From IMG/VR virus record IMGVR_UViG_3300027983_000129, positions 1 to 22,599 of that record: 22,599 nucleotides of DNA; one strand, given 5' to 3'. Of this stretch, positions 1 through 9,064 are shown piece after piece (position 1 is the stretch's first letter; each line of letters opens with the position of its first letter). The position numbers and the translations under genes are program-made. Below the pieces are notes generated by a model. That model was not told where the DNA came from. It searched no databases and saw only the letters and a program-made list of their open reading frames with translations. The stretch is from a virus.

Positions 1-273
1 ACACCTGTGTTATTTGAACCTGTTGTGTTTGAAAGTAAAGCAGCTCTTCCAATACCTGTATTATCGTTTCCTGTTGTGTTTGATTTTAAAGAATCTTCGC
101 CAAAGGAAGTGTTATTTGAGCCTATTGTGTTTGCTTCTAAAGCACTTTGACCATTAGCTGTATTTCTACTTCCTGTTGTGTTTGAAAATAAGGCAGTTTG
201 ACCATTAGCTGTGTTACTATTTCCTGTTGTGTTTGAAAGTAAAGCAGCTTGTCCAAAAGAAGTATTTGATGAA
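1..273 (-). repeat. 51-bp in-frame tandem repeat in the tail fibre gene
   Basis: On the plus strand the word cctgttgtgtttga (cctattgtgtttgc in the third copy) starts at 19, 70, 121, 172 and 223, exactly 51 bases apart. That equals 17 codons, so copies can be gained or lost without breaking the frame. The part encoding NTTG is nearly constant; the part encoding GQxALxS varies. The array reaches the left edge, so the copy number is not known. Confidence 0.9.
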
Positions 274-977
274 ACATCGCCTTTACCGTTATTCCAAACA
301 GTCTTATCTGCATCGTTAAATTCTAAATGCGATATTAAAGGGTTTTTAGTATCAACTTGACCTTTAGTTGCTAAATGTGTACTTGCAGTTGCAGGTGAGG
401 CTATTACAGTACCCCCAACCGTAACATTAGTTCCATCCGTAGAAATAGGACTGTCTATCAACTCGTTTGCTGATTTATATGGGATATTACCAGTTGTTAT
501 TGCTGTTGGTGTTATGGTTAAAGCTTCTACGTCTGCTGATGCAGTAACTTGTCCCGTAAAACTTGGCGAATCTAAATTTGCTTTATCGTCTAAAGAAGAT
601 TGTAAGTTTAGTATGTCTGAAATTTGTGACTGAATTAAATTAACCCATTTAGTTGAGTTGTAATAAATTATTTCATCAATTCCATAGGTTAATGAGCCAT
701 TACCTAAATCTAAAGTACCCGCTACACTTACTCTATAAACACTACCAGTTAATCCTGTTCCGTTAATTAAAGTAGGAGTGTTTGTTGTTGCGTTCCAATT
801 ACCATTAAAACCCCTTAATAATGGTAATTTAATTTTTTTCGCATCACTTGTACCTGTATTTATTGCTGTAAAAAACCCATCATCAGTAAGTGTGGTTTGC
901 TCTAATAATTCACTAAATAACTTAGCGTTTGCTATTATTTCTAATAATTGTGCAAATTGACTATCTGTATATGCCAT
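1..977 (-). CDS. Tail fibre protein, 3' part cut by the window edge
   Basis: The minus-strand frame is open from an ATG at 977 to the left edge, so at least 325 residues are seen and the C-terminus is missing. Residues about 50-115 (GNWNATTNTPTLINGTGL through YNSTKWVNL) resemble a domain I know from Flavobacteria phage tail proteins. Then come two classic fibre motifs: DDKANLDSPSFTGQVTA near 130-146 and the ATKGQVD collar near residue 205. From about residue 235 the protein is built of 17-residue repeats of the type NTxxGQxALxSNTTGSN. Fibres of this type often end in a self-cleaving S74 chaperone, which would lie beyond the edge. It would sit at the tail tip and contact the host surface. It begins 1 base after the stop of the upstream 681-residue tail protein, so it is in the same operon. 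The fibre identity is well supported; the receptor cannot be deduced. Confidence 0.85.
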   Translation of the reverse strand, partial: MAYTDSQFAQLLEIIANAKLFSELLEQTTLTDDGFFTAINTGTSDAKKIKLPLLRGFNGNWNATTNTPTLINGTGLTGSVYRVSVAGTLDLGNGSLTYGIDEIIYYNSTKWVNLIQSQISDILNLQSSLDDKANLDSPSFTGQVTASADVEALTITPTAITTGNIPYKSANELIDSPISTDGTNVTVGGTVIASPATASTHLATKGQVDTKNPLISHLEFNDADKTVWNNGKGDVSSNTSFGQAALLSNTTGNSNTANGQTALFSNTTGSRNTANGQSALEANTIGSNNTSFGEDSLKSNTTGNDNTGIGRAALLSNTTGSNNTG

Positions 978-978
978 A

Positions 979-3024
979 TTAATAATTTTTAGTCCAAGCT
1001 AATATTCCTTTTCCTTTAGCAGATGCTAAAGCAATACCTATTTCTAAACTTTGAGGTGAATCTATTATAAGTTCTTGTTCTGTTGTTAAGAATTGCTCTC
1101 CACTTTGCTTCAAATTTACGACAAATTTTTTAATGTTGTAATTACCGTCCCCCGTAACTTCTGGTGGTTCAGATAACTTGTATGAAAGACCATTTATAAT
1201 AACGTATTTATGGGCAAAAACCAATCTTAACTTGTTAGCCATTTGAGTACTTAACTTCAAAAAAGTAAATCTTTGAACATCAAAAACAACATTATCAGTT
1301 ACATAATATTCTTTATCTCCATTATAGCCTTCTGTTTCTTGCTCGCCAATGTCGTCTTGATATCCAAATATTCTTAATTTATTTTTTATTCCTGTTTGAT
1401 AATTAAATTTACCTTTGTTCTCATCATCATAATAAGTAATATCAAATAAAAAGTCGCTATCACTAACTTCATTAATACATTCAGAAACGTAAGTAAAATC
1501 AATATTATCTATATCTGTCCCAGCTTCTATTAAAACGTTAAATCTTTCAGAAATAAGAGTGTTAAATTCATATATCTCATAAGGCTGTATATTGTATTTA
1601 GCGGAAATGTTTTTTGAAACAGCAGCACCTGTATAAGCAATGTTAAATTCTAAAATAAAACTATTTTTTGCGTCAGAATACCTAATACTATCAATTGGAA
1701 CTTGTCCTAAACCGTCAATAGTAACTAAATTACCTTCTGTATTTGCCCAAATAGGCAAAGACGAACCGTAATTAAGTTGTTCTATAACTGCATTAGTTAA
1801 ATAATTTAAAGAGTTTACTACTCCAAAGTAAATAGCACTTCGACCATTACCTATGTTAAAATAAGTAGAAGTAGATTTTGCTTGTAAATTTATATTTGAT
1901 GTTTTTTTAACTGCTGTTAAAGGTATTTTTACTCCTTCATTATTTAAAGAATAGCAATTTATATAATTTGCGTTTGTTTTAAATTGAGTAGTAATTACAT
2001 CATTAGCTAAATACTTTTGAGTATATCCATATTTTGTTAATCGTAATTCGTTAAAACTTAAAGTATTTTTTTGATTCTTTTTACCGCTTTCTACTTTAGC
2101 AAATCTAAAGGAATTTATTTCTGAAATATCAAAAACCGTTTCTGAAACAACTGTTACTCCATCTACAATAAAGCTTTTGCTTTTAACACAACCAAACCCA
2201 TCTTTTACATATAAAATATAATTATTTGAAGCTTGCCCAGTAAACGTACTTGACGATTGAAAAGTAACGTTATCTAAAGAATAAGTGTAAACAGATATTT
2301 CAGCAGATATAAAAGTAATAGTACTAGATACTGTTGCTCCGCTTGTGTAATTTGCAATTGTTATATTAATATCCTCCTCTATTATACTGCGAGTATTTAT
2401 AGTTTGAACAGTGCCAATTAATGAGCCTAAAGAATCCACCACTCTTAAAGCCTTTGGTATTCCCCTATCAATAATTACTGTAACTGGTGATGTTTGAGCT
2501 GAAACAGTAAGAACATCATCTACATAAACACTATAAGAGTTGTCACCCCCTTGAATTGTTAGTTCAACGTCTGTTTTATTACATTTATTAGCCGTGTTTT
2601 CAGAATAACTTGCAATAGTTACATTTTTATCTACCGCCAACGTGTCATTGGAAAATGTAGAATTAATACTACCATTAGCAATAGCTGTACCGCTTGAAGC
2701 TAAAAACAACCAAGAAGGGTTATTTAAAGTTATTGTAACTACGTTAGCTAAAGAAGTTGCAACTAAACTACCAACTTTACCTGTTCCAAAATTAACAAGA
2801 CCTGTATTAGAGTAATCTAAATTAAAAGAAGATGCATAATTTGTTGCTGTTTGATTAACGTCATAAGGATCAGTAACCGCAGATTGATAATTTCTAAACC
2901 TAGATAATTTAAAAGTTTCTAATAAAGGAAGTGTTCCGCTACCTATATTTACATTAATACTTAGTGTTTCATTTAAGGAAACCTCTGGAGAAGTATTAAA
3001 AGTTAAAGTTATTGTACTTGCCAT
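979..3024 (-). CDS. Tail tip / virion protein with SprB-like repeats
   Basis: A 681-residue protein between the probable baseplate-type protein and the tail fibre, so probably part of the tail tip. It is rich in Thr, Ser, Asn and Val, as expected of beta-sandwich modules, and has no signal peptide or membrane segment. Residues about 245-290 (YSLDNVTFQSS, then FTGQASNNYILYVKDGFGC) match the pattern of the SprB repeat of Bacteroidetes surface adhesins: YSxD, FQSS, FTG, Y-V-KD and GC in order. A weaker copy lies at about 133-213, with NKC, IQGGDNSYSVYVDD and LRVVDSLG. The C-terminal 390 residues are not recognised. The start codon overlaps the previous stop by one base (TAATG), which suggests coupled translation. 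The virion role is inferred from position; the SprB likeness is read from the sequence. Confidence 0.7.
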   Translation of the reverse strand: MASTITLTFNTSPEVSLNETLSINVNIGSGTLPLLETFKLSRFRNYQSAVTDPYDVNQTATNYASSFNLDYSNTGLVNFGTGKVGSLVATSLANVVTITLNNPSWLFLASSGTAIANGSINSTFSNDTLAVDKNVTIASYSENTANKCNKTDVELTIQGGDNSYSVYVDDVLTVSAQTSPVTVIIDRGIPKALRVVDSLGSLIGTVQTINTRSIIEEDINITIANYTSGATVSSTITFISAEISVYTYSLDNVTFQSSSTFTGQASNNYILYVKDGFGCVKSKSFIVDGVTVVSETVFDISEINSFRFAKVESGKKNQKNTLSFNELRLTKYGYTQKYLANDVITTQFKTNANYINCYSLNNEGVKIPLTAVKKTSNINLQAKSTSTYFNIGNGRSAIYFGVVNSLNYLTNAVIEQLNYGSSLPIWANTEGNLVTIDGLGQVPIDSIRYSDAKNSFILEFNIAYTGAAVSKNISAKYNIQPYEIYEFNTLISERFNVLIEAGTDIDNIDFTYVSECINEVSDSDFLFDITYYDDENKGKFNYQTGIKNKLRIFGYQDDIGEQETEGYNGDKEYYVTDNVVFDVQRFTFLKLSTQMANKLRLVFAHKYVIINGLSYKLSEPPEVTGDGNYNIKKFVVNLKQSGEQFLTTEQELIIDSPQSLEIGIALASAKGKGILAWTKNY

Positions 3025-5273
3025 TATATTCTTGCTTTAATTAATGTTATTTTAGCTTCTTCTGAACTTTCTAATTTAACCAACCTTCCGTATTTTTTTT
3101 GTCCTTTTTCAATATACTCAATTAATCCGAAATAATTGTAAACTTCTAATCCGTTTACTTTTGTTTTTTGTAAAAACTTTTTCTCTAAAATTTGATCCAT
3201 ACTAAACGTAAAGTTAATCATTGTTGCCTCAACTCTTGCGTTTGGTAAATCTTTAATTTCTACACCGCCACTTTCGCTTAAAACAAAACTATTTCTTTCT
3301 GTTATTAAATTTTGATTTGCATTACTAGAATTAAAAGTTATTCTTTTATTTGGAAAATGATACAAACCTCTTTTTAAAGAATACCCATGACCGTAATACA
3401 ACCTATTCATTGGACTAAGCCATAAATTCCAAGCACTATCTGGGTCATAAATACCAATAGGCTTTGATGTAAACCTGCCTTCATAATCCCATTTTTTATG
3501 TGTAATAAACGTGCCTGAATTATACGCATCGTGAATCCAAATATCATTATCTCTTTTACTATCTTCTTTTGGGTACAATCTAAAAGGCAATCTTCTTGTT
3601 AACTCGTAAGCAACTGCATCTGTTCTAAACTTAGATACCGCTTCGTATTTTGCATTATTTTTAGTTATAAATGTGCTAAATTCAGATTTTCCGTTAGGCT
3701 CATCTAAACCGTTTAACTCTTCATATTTTAAGCTACCTTCATGACCTAAAGTTACATTCGAGAAATAATCAATTGTTGAACTTTCGTATTCTATTTTATC
3801 AACTTCACCTAAAGAAATACCTATAAAATTTTGTTGAGTATGTGTTGCTTTTTCTATTCTAACATATTCAGTACTACCTATAACCTCTGTAAACCAACAT
3901 AAAGGCTCTAAATAATTAAAACTTTCAAAAGCATCTTTAAAAGATGTTGATAGTTGTATTTTTTGATCTTCTCCTGATGAATTTTTGTAATTATTTGGAA
4001 ATCCCCTAGCCCAAAGACCATTGTCAACTACCATAAATTCATATTCACCATTTTCTTCAAAAACACTAGATTTAACTAATCCTGTTTTACCTGTTATTTT
4101 AGCAATTAGTCTATCAAAAAAGTTAATGGGCTTAATACATTTACCTATTGTAACAAACTCGTTATAAGCAGTCAAATCTTCAATTAATAAATTACTTTTT
4201 AAAACGTTTAAATAAACGTCAATACGCCCCGTTGGCATTAAAGTACCTCCGTCAAATGATGTAAAAGCCGTAAACACAATCCCTAAACTTTCGTTTTTAT
4301 TTAAAGTTTCTTCTAAAGGTGCTGTTAAATTTTTAGTAACGTTAATGTTTCCAATAGCCGCAAACGTTTGTAAAACAGTTCTTTTTATTAATATATCGTT
4401 AGTGCCAACTAATTCTGTTTTAATTAAATCTACTGAAAAACCATTAAATTCAGAATATCTCCTAATTGTTTTTGTTATTTTATACTCTAAATCTAAATTT
4501 AATTTTAATCTTAATTCATCTTCTGCTCTAAAAAAGAATAAATCTCCAATTGGTATTTGACTACCCAAATCGTAAGTATTTGGACGACTAAATGGTAACA
4601 ACGTATCGTTTCCACTAGAGGAGTTAAACGGCAATTGAACATCTTTACCACTTGAACTGTAAATTACATCTAAAGGTATAGTTCTTGATGTTTTATCATT
4701 TTCAGAACTTATTCTTTGATATCTATAACCATTTATTCTATAATCTGTAATTTGCTTTGATTCTAATAAACTTTCTATAAATATTTTCCTACCCAATGGC
4801 TGAAAAATCTCTGTTTTTAGTTCGCCAATATTTTGTTCATCAGCAGATAAATCTGTTAATAAATCATACTCATCACTTTCTCTGTTTTTAATATCAGAAT
4901 ACAAACCACCTTCTGTAGAATTTACAGTAACACTACCTGTTCTTGATATTTCTTTAAAAGTAGCCATGTCTAATTCTTGAATGTATCTAATCTCCCACTC
5001 TTCGCTCAATGAAAATTTATTCTTTTCATATTTAGTAAGTATTACTTTTTCCTCAATACCTAATGTATAATAAATGTTTTTTAAATAATTAGAAGCATCT
5101 CCAAAAAACTCTAAATCAATATCTATTTTTGACGTAATTCCTCTACTGTCAGAATCTCTTGAATAACTTTTAACATCATTACTCCAACCCTTTGGCTCTT
5201 GTATTGGTAATTTACCAAATTTACTAGAGTAAAGTTCATATAAAACAGAATTATTCCTTTCAATGTTTTCCAT
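3024..5273 (-). CDS. Large tail protein downstream of tape measure (distal tail/tip component)
   Basis: A 749-residue protein directly after the tape measure gene. In long-tailed phages this place is taken by distal tail and tail-associated tip proteins. From residue 616 it carries a stretch (NLWLSPMNRLYYGHGYSLKR, then ITFNSSNANQNLITERN and EIKDLP) that I recall as conserved in Bacteroidetes phage tail proteins, with the pattern NLxLSPxRML, F-SSxxN-xLxT and DL. No peptidase or glycosidase motif is seen, so a cell-wall-cutting role cannot be claimed. Its start overlaps the tape measure stop by one base (TAATG) and its stop overlaps the next start in the same way, so the three tail genes are tightly coupled. 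The exact structural role is inferred. Confidence 0.7.
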   Translation of the reverse strand: MENIERNNSVLYELYSSKFGKLPIQEPKGWSNDVKSYSRDSDSRGITSKIDIDLEFFGDASNYLKNIYYTLGIEEKVILTKYEKNKFSLSEEWEIRYIQELDMATFKEISRTGSVTVNSTEGGLYSDIKNRESDEYDLLTDLSADEQNIGELKTEIFQPLGRKIFIESLLESKQITDYRINGYRYQRISSENDKTSRTIPLDVIYSSSGKDVQLPFNSSSGNDTLLPFSRPNTYDLGSQIPIGDLFFFRAEDELRLKLNLDLEYKITKTIRRYSEFNGFSVDLIKTELVGTNDILIKRTVLQTFAAIGNINVTKNLTAPLEETLNKNESLGIVFTAFTSFDGGTLMPTGRIDVYLNVLKSNLLIEDLTAYNEFVTIGKCIKPINFFDRLIAKITGKTGLVKSSVFEENGEYEFMVVDNGLWARGFPNNYKNSSGEDQKIQLSTSFKDAFESFNYLEPLCWFTEVIGSTEYVRIEKATHTQQNFIGISLGEVDKIEYESSTIDYFSNVTLGHEGSLKYEELNGLDEPNGKSEFSTFITKNNAKYEAVSKFRTDAVAYELTRRLPFRLYPKEDSKRDNDIWIHDAYNSGTFITHKKWDYEGRFTSKPIGIYDPDSAWNLWLSPMNRLYYGHGYSLKRGLYHFPNKRITFNSSNANQNLITERNSFVLSESGGVEIKDLPNARVEATMINFTFSMDQILEKKFLQKTKVNGLEVYNYFGLIEYIEKGQKKYGRLVKLESSEEAKITLIKARI

Positions 5274-8269
5274 TAATAAGCTTTGTTAGTTTTTATTTCT
5301 ACTTTGTTGTTTACATTTATTGGTCTTGAAGCTAATTTCTTTACCTCTCTCCAAACCATTTCGTTACTTGATGCTAACATATCTATTTTATTTAATAAAG
5401 CCTTATCTGTAACGTTTTCACTTAAAGAACGACCATTACTAGACATATTCATTTCAAAAACAACTCTTTGTAAGTCGTCATTAGCTAAAGAATTAAAATA
5501 ATCTTCTTGATTTTTAAATACCTTATCCCCTTTTTCTAAATAAGTTAAAGAATTTCCACCCTTAGTACCCATTGTTTTAAGGTTTCCAAATTTATCTGTA
5601 ATGGGTTCGGGTCTTTTCTCTTGTGTTATAGCCCATCCTTTAGGTGCGTTTTCTGTACCTTGTTTAAATTGAGGTAAAGGCTGTGATACTACGAGTGCCG
5701 CTTGTGCTAAACCCAATCCAACTATTAAAGGTATTGCAAAAGGAGATAAAACCCCTGTTTGCGCAATTACTTTAGCTACACCAACCGCTGTGTCAATAGC
5801 TATTTTAATTAAAGCATTTTTACGTTCTTGTTTTGCCTTTCTGTTATTAATATCCCTTTCTCTTTCATCAAATTGTTTTCTTGCAGCTTCTTTAGCCTCT
5901 GATGACGCTAGGTCATTGTTTAAAATTAAATCCCTTGTTCTTTGAGCTGCTTGTAATTCAATATCATAGCTCTGTAAACTAGCATCTAAAACACTGCCTA
6001 TTAATTCTTTTGATAAATCAGCCCAAGCACCAATTTTATCAGCACTAAATAATTCATCTGTTTTATCTCCTAAACTGTCAAATATAAAGTCAAATTTAGA
6101 AAAATCAACGTCAAATATATCCCCAAAAGTATCTGTTACTCCTTTAAATAATTCTTTATATTCTTTAAAATCATTTTTTCTATTTTTTATTTCTCTTAAC
6201 AATTTATTTGCCGCCGCATACATTTCTAAAGTTTCCTTACTGGCCGGTTGTAGCTTGGGTGCATCTGCTAGTCCATTTTGTACATCTTCAAAAGGTTTTT
6301 TTAAGTTTTCAAAAAATTTAGTATCAAATCCAACAGGTTTTAAAACATTAAATTTAACTTCTAAATCGGCTAAAGCGTCTTTTGCGTTTTCAATTTGTTT
6401 TGTAAACTTAAAAAATTCCCGTCTACTTAATGCTGTTTTATTTATAGACTCTTCCGCTAATGATATTTGTTTTTTATAAAATTCTATTGTTCCTTTTAAA
6501 AAATCAATATTCTCCAAAGCTTTTAATTTCTCCCAAGCTTTTAATTCTAAATCTAAAACAGCTATCTTACTTCGTATAGCCCTAGCCTGTTCTTTTGTAG
6601 AGCCAAGTAATTCGTCTTCTAATTTCTTTTTTTCTTCTAAAACAACAGCCATTGTTCTTTCTTTATTTATCGCATCATCTTTATTTTCATTATACTTTGA
6701 CGAATAAATATTAGCGGCTTTTAGTATTCCGTTTTGTGTAGATAAACTGTTGTTTAATTTTTTATTTTCTTGATTAGCCTGTGTTGTTGATTTATTATGC
6801 TCTCTACTTAATTTATAATAAGCAGGGTAATCTGTTTTAAATAATTTTAGTAAATTATTATTAAACTCTATTTCTTTTGTGATTTCTTTTATTCTTTTTT
6901 CTGCATTTTTTTTTGTAATCTTAGCGTAATTAGAGGCTTCTTTACCTAAACCATCAAAATATTTAGCTTGATTAACAAAAGCTTTATTCTCTAATAATGA
7001 ATTAAAGTCTTCTTGTGTTTCATTTAACAAGTTTAAACCATTAACTAATCCACCAACTAGTCCTATTGTAAACATTAAAGTTTTACTTATAGCACCTTCA
7101 CTATTTGTTAAATTACCAATAAACTTAACCCAAGAATTAGACATTCTTTCAATAGATGCATTTAAAGTTTCAACACTATCTTTTTGATCAATACCAATAG
7201 ATTTTTCATATTGTTTTGAAAATTCAGGTAAAACCTCTGCTGATAATATTGTTCCTGCTCTAAGCATTTTATCTAAAGTAGAAACAGTAACTTCAATATC
7301 TGGATTTAACTTCTGAACAGTTTGAGCCATTACGCCAAATGCTCCTGGCAATCTTTCCGCTAGCTGTCTACGTAATTCTTCTGTTGTTACCTTACCTTTA
7401 GAAAGCATTTGTTCTAATGCTAAAAACACTCCTTCCAATTCATGAGAACTTAAACCTAAGAAACCTGCTGATTTTGTAAATGACTTAAAAATAGCTTCTG
7501 TATCTTTTAATGTAACACCACTTTGCCGTGCAGCAGTATAGAATTTATTATATCTATCAGTTAATGTTAATATAGATGCTCCATACTTTTCTGCGGTTTC
7601 TGCTAAAAATAATTGCGTTCTTTGTAATATTTCAGCGTTACCAATAACCGCTTTCATTGTAAAATTAAGACTATCTAACTTACGTGCTAAATCAAAACCT
7701 TGTTTTGCAAATTGTGCAAATAATTGAATACCACCAATAAGACCAAAAGCACTTAAAAGGTTTTTAAAGCCACGAGCCATTCCTCCTAAACCTGTATTAG
7801 CAAAATTAGATGTAGCTTTGTTAGCTTGGTTTACTCTTGCTGTAAGTCTGTTGTATTCTTGTTGTGCTTTTTTAGTTTCAGCATTATTTTTACCTTGACT
7901 TACTATTAAATCTTGTAAAGCTTTTTTAGCTAATTTTTGTTTAGCAACTAAATTAGCGTATGCACCTACTAATTTATTTGTAGAATTTTCTTCTAATTTT
8001 GTTTGTTGATTTAATGCTTGTTTTTCTATTTTTAATTTAGCTTCTTCTTGTGATAATTCTTTAGTTGTCTGTTTAAGTCTTCCCAATGATACATTTACTT
8101 CCTCTGTGGTTTTTCCTAATTCTTTAAAAGAATCAACATCTTTAGAAAGCATTTTATGCAATTCCCCAGCACTACTTAATAATGTATTATGTAATTTTTC
8201 TGCTTTTACTTGAATCTCATCAATCGCTCTTTTAGCTAAGTCTAATGCTTCTTGTGTACTATTTGCCAT
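5273..8269 (-). CDS. Tail tape measure protein
   Basis: A 998-residue protein that sets tail length and fills the tail tube. Residues 1-160 are charged and heptad-rich (coiled coil). Residues about 191-380 match the phage tape measure N-terminal domain: KYGASILTLTDRYNKFYTAA, then LGLSSHELEGVFLALEQMLS and the hallmark KGKVTTEELRRQLAERLPGA at 291-310. More coiled coil follows at about 460-700. Near the C-terminus there is a hydrophobic stretch (IAIDTAVGVAKVIAQ then FAIPLIVGLGLAQAALV), as usual for the part inserted into the host membrane. The gene overlaps the upstream chaperone-like gene by 11 bases and the downstream tail gene by 1. At roughly 0.15 nm per residue the tail would be about 150 nm long. 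Confidence 0.95.
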   Translation of the reverse strand: MANSTQEALDLAKRAIDEIQVKAEKLHNTLLSSAGELHKMLSKDVDSFKELGKTTEEVNVSLGRLKQTTKELSQEEAKLKIEKQALNQQTKLEENSTNKLVGAYANLVAKQKLAKKALQDLIVSQGKNNAETKKAQQEYNRLTARVNQANKATSNFANTGLGGMARGFKNLLSAFGLIGGIQLFAQFAKQGFDLARKLDSLNFTMKAVIGNAEILQRTQLFLAETAEKYGASILTLTDRYNKFYTAARQSGVTLKDTEAIFKSFTKSAGFLGLSSHELEGVFLALEQMLSKGKVTTEELRRQLAERLPGAFGVMAQTVQKLNPDIEVTVSTLDKMLRAGTILSAEVLPEFSKQYEKSIGIDQKDSVETLNASIERMSNSWVKFIGNLTNSEGAISKTLMFTIGLVGGLVNGLNLLNETQEDFNSLLENKAFVNQAKYFDGLGKEASNYAKITKKNAEKRIKEITKEIEFNNNLLKLFKTDYPAYYKLSREHNKSTTQANQENKKLNNSLSTQNGILKAANIYSSKYNENKDDAINKERTMAVVLEEKKKLEDELLGSTKEQARAIRSKIAVLDLELKAWEKLKALENIDFLKGTIEFYKKQISLAEESINKTALSRREFFKFTKQIENAKDALADLEVKFNVLKPVGFDTKFFENLKKPFEDVQNGLADAPKLQPASKETLEMYAAANKLLREIKNRKNDFKEYKELFKGVTDTFGDIFDVDFSKFDFIFDSLGDKTDELFSADKIGAWADLSKELIGSVLDASLQSYDIELQAAQRTRDLILNNDLASSEAKEAARKQFDERERDINNRKAKQERKNALIKIAIDTAVGVAKVIAQTGVLSPFAIPLIVGLGLAQAALVVSQPLPQFKQGTENAPKGWAITQEKRPEPITDKFGNLKTMGTKGGNSLTYLEKGDKVFKNQEDYFNSLANDDLQRVVFEMNMSSNGRSLSENVTDKALLNKIDMLASSNEMVWREVKKLASRPINVNNKVEIKTNKAY

Positions 8270-8879
8270 TGTTCTTTTTTCTTGCTTCGTTTCTTAATCT
8301 TACTTCTTTAAACATTGCTATAAATTTAGTTACAGAAGTTGTTTTTAAATTTATATCGTTTTTATCTAATGCTAGTTCTAGTTTTAGACCTTGCTCAATA
8401 ATTGATAATTTCTCCCCTTCATTGACCTTTAAATCATCCAATTCAGATTGTTTAATATTTATTTTATTAGTACTGGCTTTTAATTGCATAAACATTCTTT
8501 CTAATTCTTCATGCAATGGTTTTTCTGTATTAATGTTGTAATTCCATTCAGCTAATGCTTTAAAATAACCAAACCTTATATCTTTCTTTTCAACCCCATT
8601 AACTAATTGCATTAGTAAAGTTCTTGCAACTTCGTATCTTGTTCTTAAATAAATTAATTGTTGATGTATTGCTAAAAAAAGTAAAGCTTTATTGTCTTCT
8701 GTTAATTTAGAATATTCTTCAAATATTTTTTGCCATATTTCGCTAGCTTCTTTTTCATCAAATTTAACATCTTTGTATTCATCAAAATCAACTAACAACC
8801 AAGCATAGTTATTTGTTTCCAATACTTTGGAAAAACTGTGTATAGAAAGTTCGTTACAATTTCTGTAATATTTGTTCAT
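8259..8879 (-). CDS. Probable tail assembly chaperone
   Basis: A 206-residue, mostly helical, acidic and lysine-rich protein just before the tape measure gene. That is the place of the tail assembly chaperone, which binds the tape measure and loads the tail tube protein. I do not recognise its sequence, so the call rests on position and size. Its last 11 bases overlap the tape measure start. An A-AAA-AAG heptamer in the right phase lies at 8274-8280, but a -1 shift there would add only about ten residues before a stop, so no extended second product is apparent. It is the first gene after the promoter box at 8982-8989 and starts at the ATG at 8879. Confidence 0.55.
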   Translation of the reverse strand: MNKYYRNCNELSIHSFSKVLETNNYAWLLVDFDEYKDVKFDEKEASEIWQKIFEEYSKLTEDNKALLFLAIHQQLIYLRTRYEVARTLLMQLVNGVEKKDIRFGYFKALAEWNYNINTEKPLHEELERMFMQLKASTNKINIKQSELDDLKVNEGEKLSIIEQGLKLELALDKNDINLKTTSVTKFIAMFKEVRLRNEARKKNNGK

Positions 8880-8981
8880 TGATAAAAAGTTATATGATTA
8901 ATAAGAAGCGATTTCTAACAAGTTTGTTAAATATTCTAATTTGTAGGTAGCTCGTAAGCCTTTTAGAATGATTGCTCAATG

Positions 8982-8989
8982 CAAATATA
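8982..8989 (-). promoter_or_regulatory. Promoter -7 box (TATATTTG) before the tail operon
   Basis: The minus-strand octamer TATATTTG fits the Bacteroidetes -7 consensus TAnnTTTG exactly. It lies about 100 bases upstream of the ATG at 8879 and just past a long hairpin that closes the previous unit. No good TTTG -33 element is seen at the usual 19-21 base spacing; the nearest TTG is 11 bases upstream. The chaperone, tape measure and tip genes would be transcribed from here. Confidence 0.5.
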
Positions 8990-8997
8990 GGTAAAAT

Positions 8998-9051
8998 TTA
9001 CAACTAGGTATAAAGCACATTTAAAAACTCGCCTTATACTTTTAGTTGTAA
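8998..9051 (-). terminator. Long inverted repeat, probable terminator
   Basis: Arms 8998-9016 and 9031-9051 pair almost completely: TTACAACTA with its complement, then GTATAA with its complement, then GGC with GCT including one G-U pair. A 3:1 internal loop interrupts the stem and a 14-base loop closes it. It starts 13 bases after the stop of the 152-residue gene. The T-run after it is weak (TAAATTTTACC), so it could instead be an RNA-stabilising hairpin or an operator overlapping the -33 region of the next promoter. Confidence 0.6.
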
Positions 9052-9064
9052 CTATATAACATTA

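Noticed and set aside
8274-8280. A-AAA-AAG slippery heptamer at the end of the chaperone-like gene, suggesting a frameshifted second product
   Set aside because: A -1 shift meets a stop after about ten codons and the tape measure is in the other frame, so no long fusion product results.
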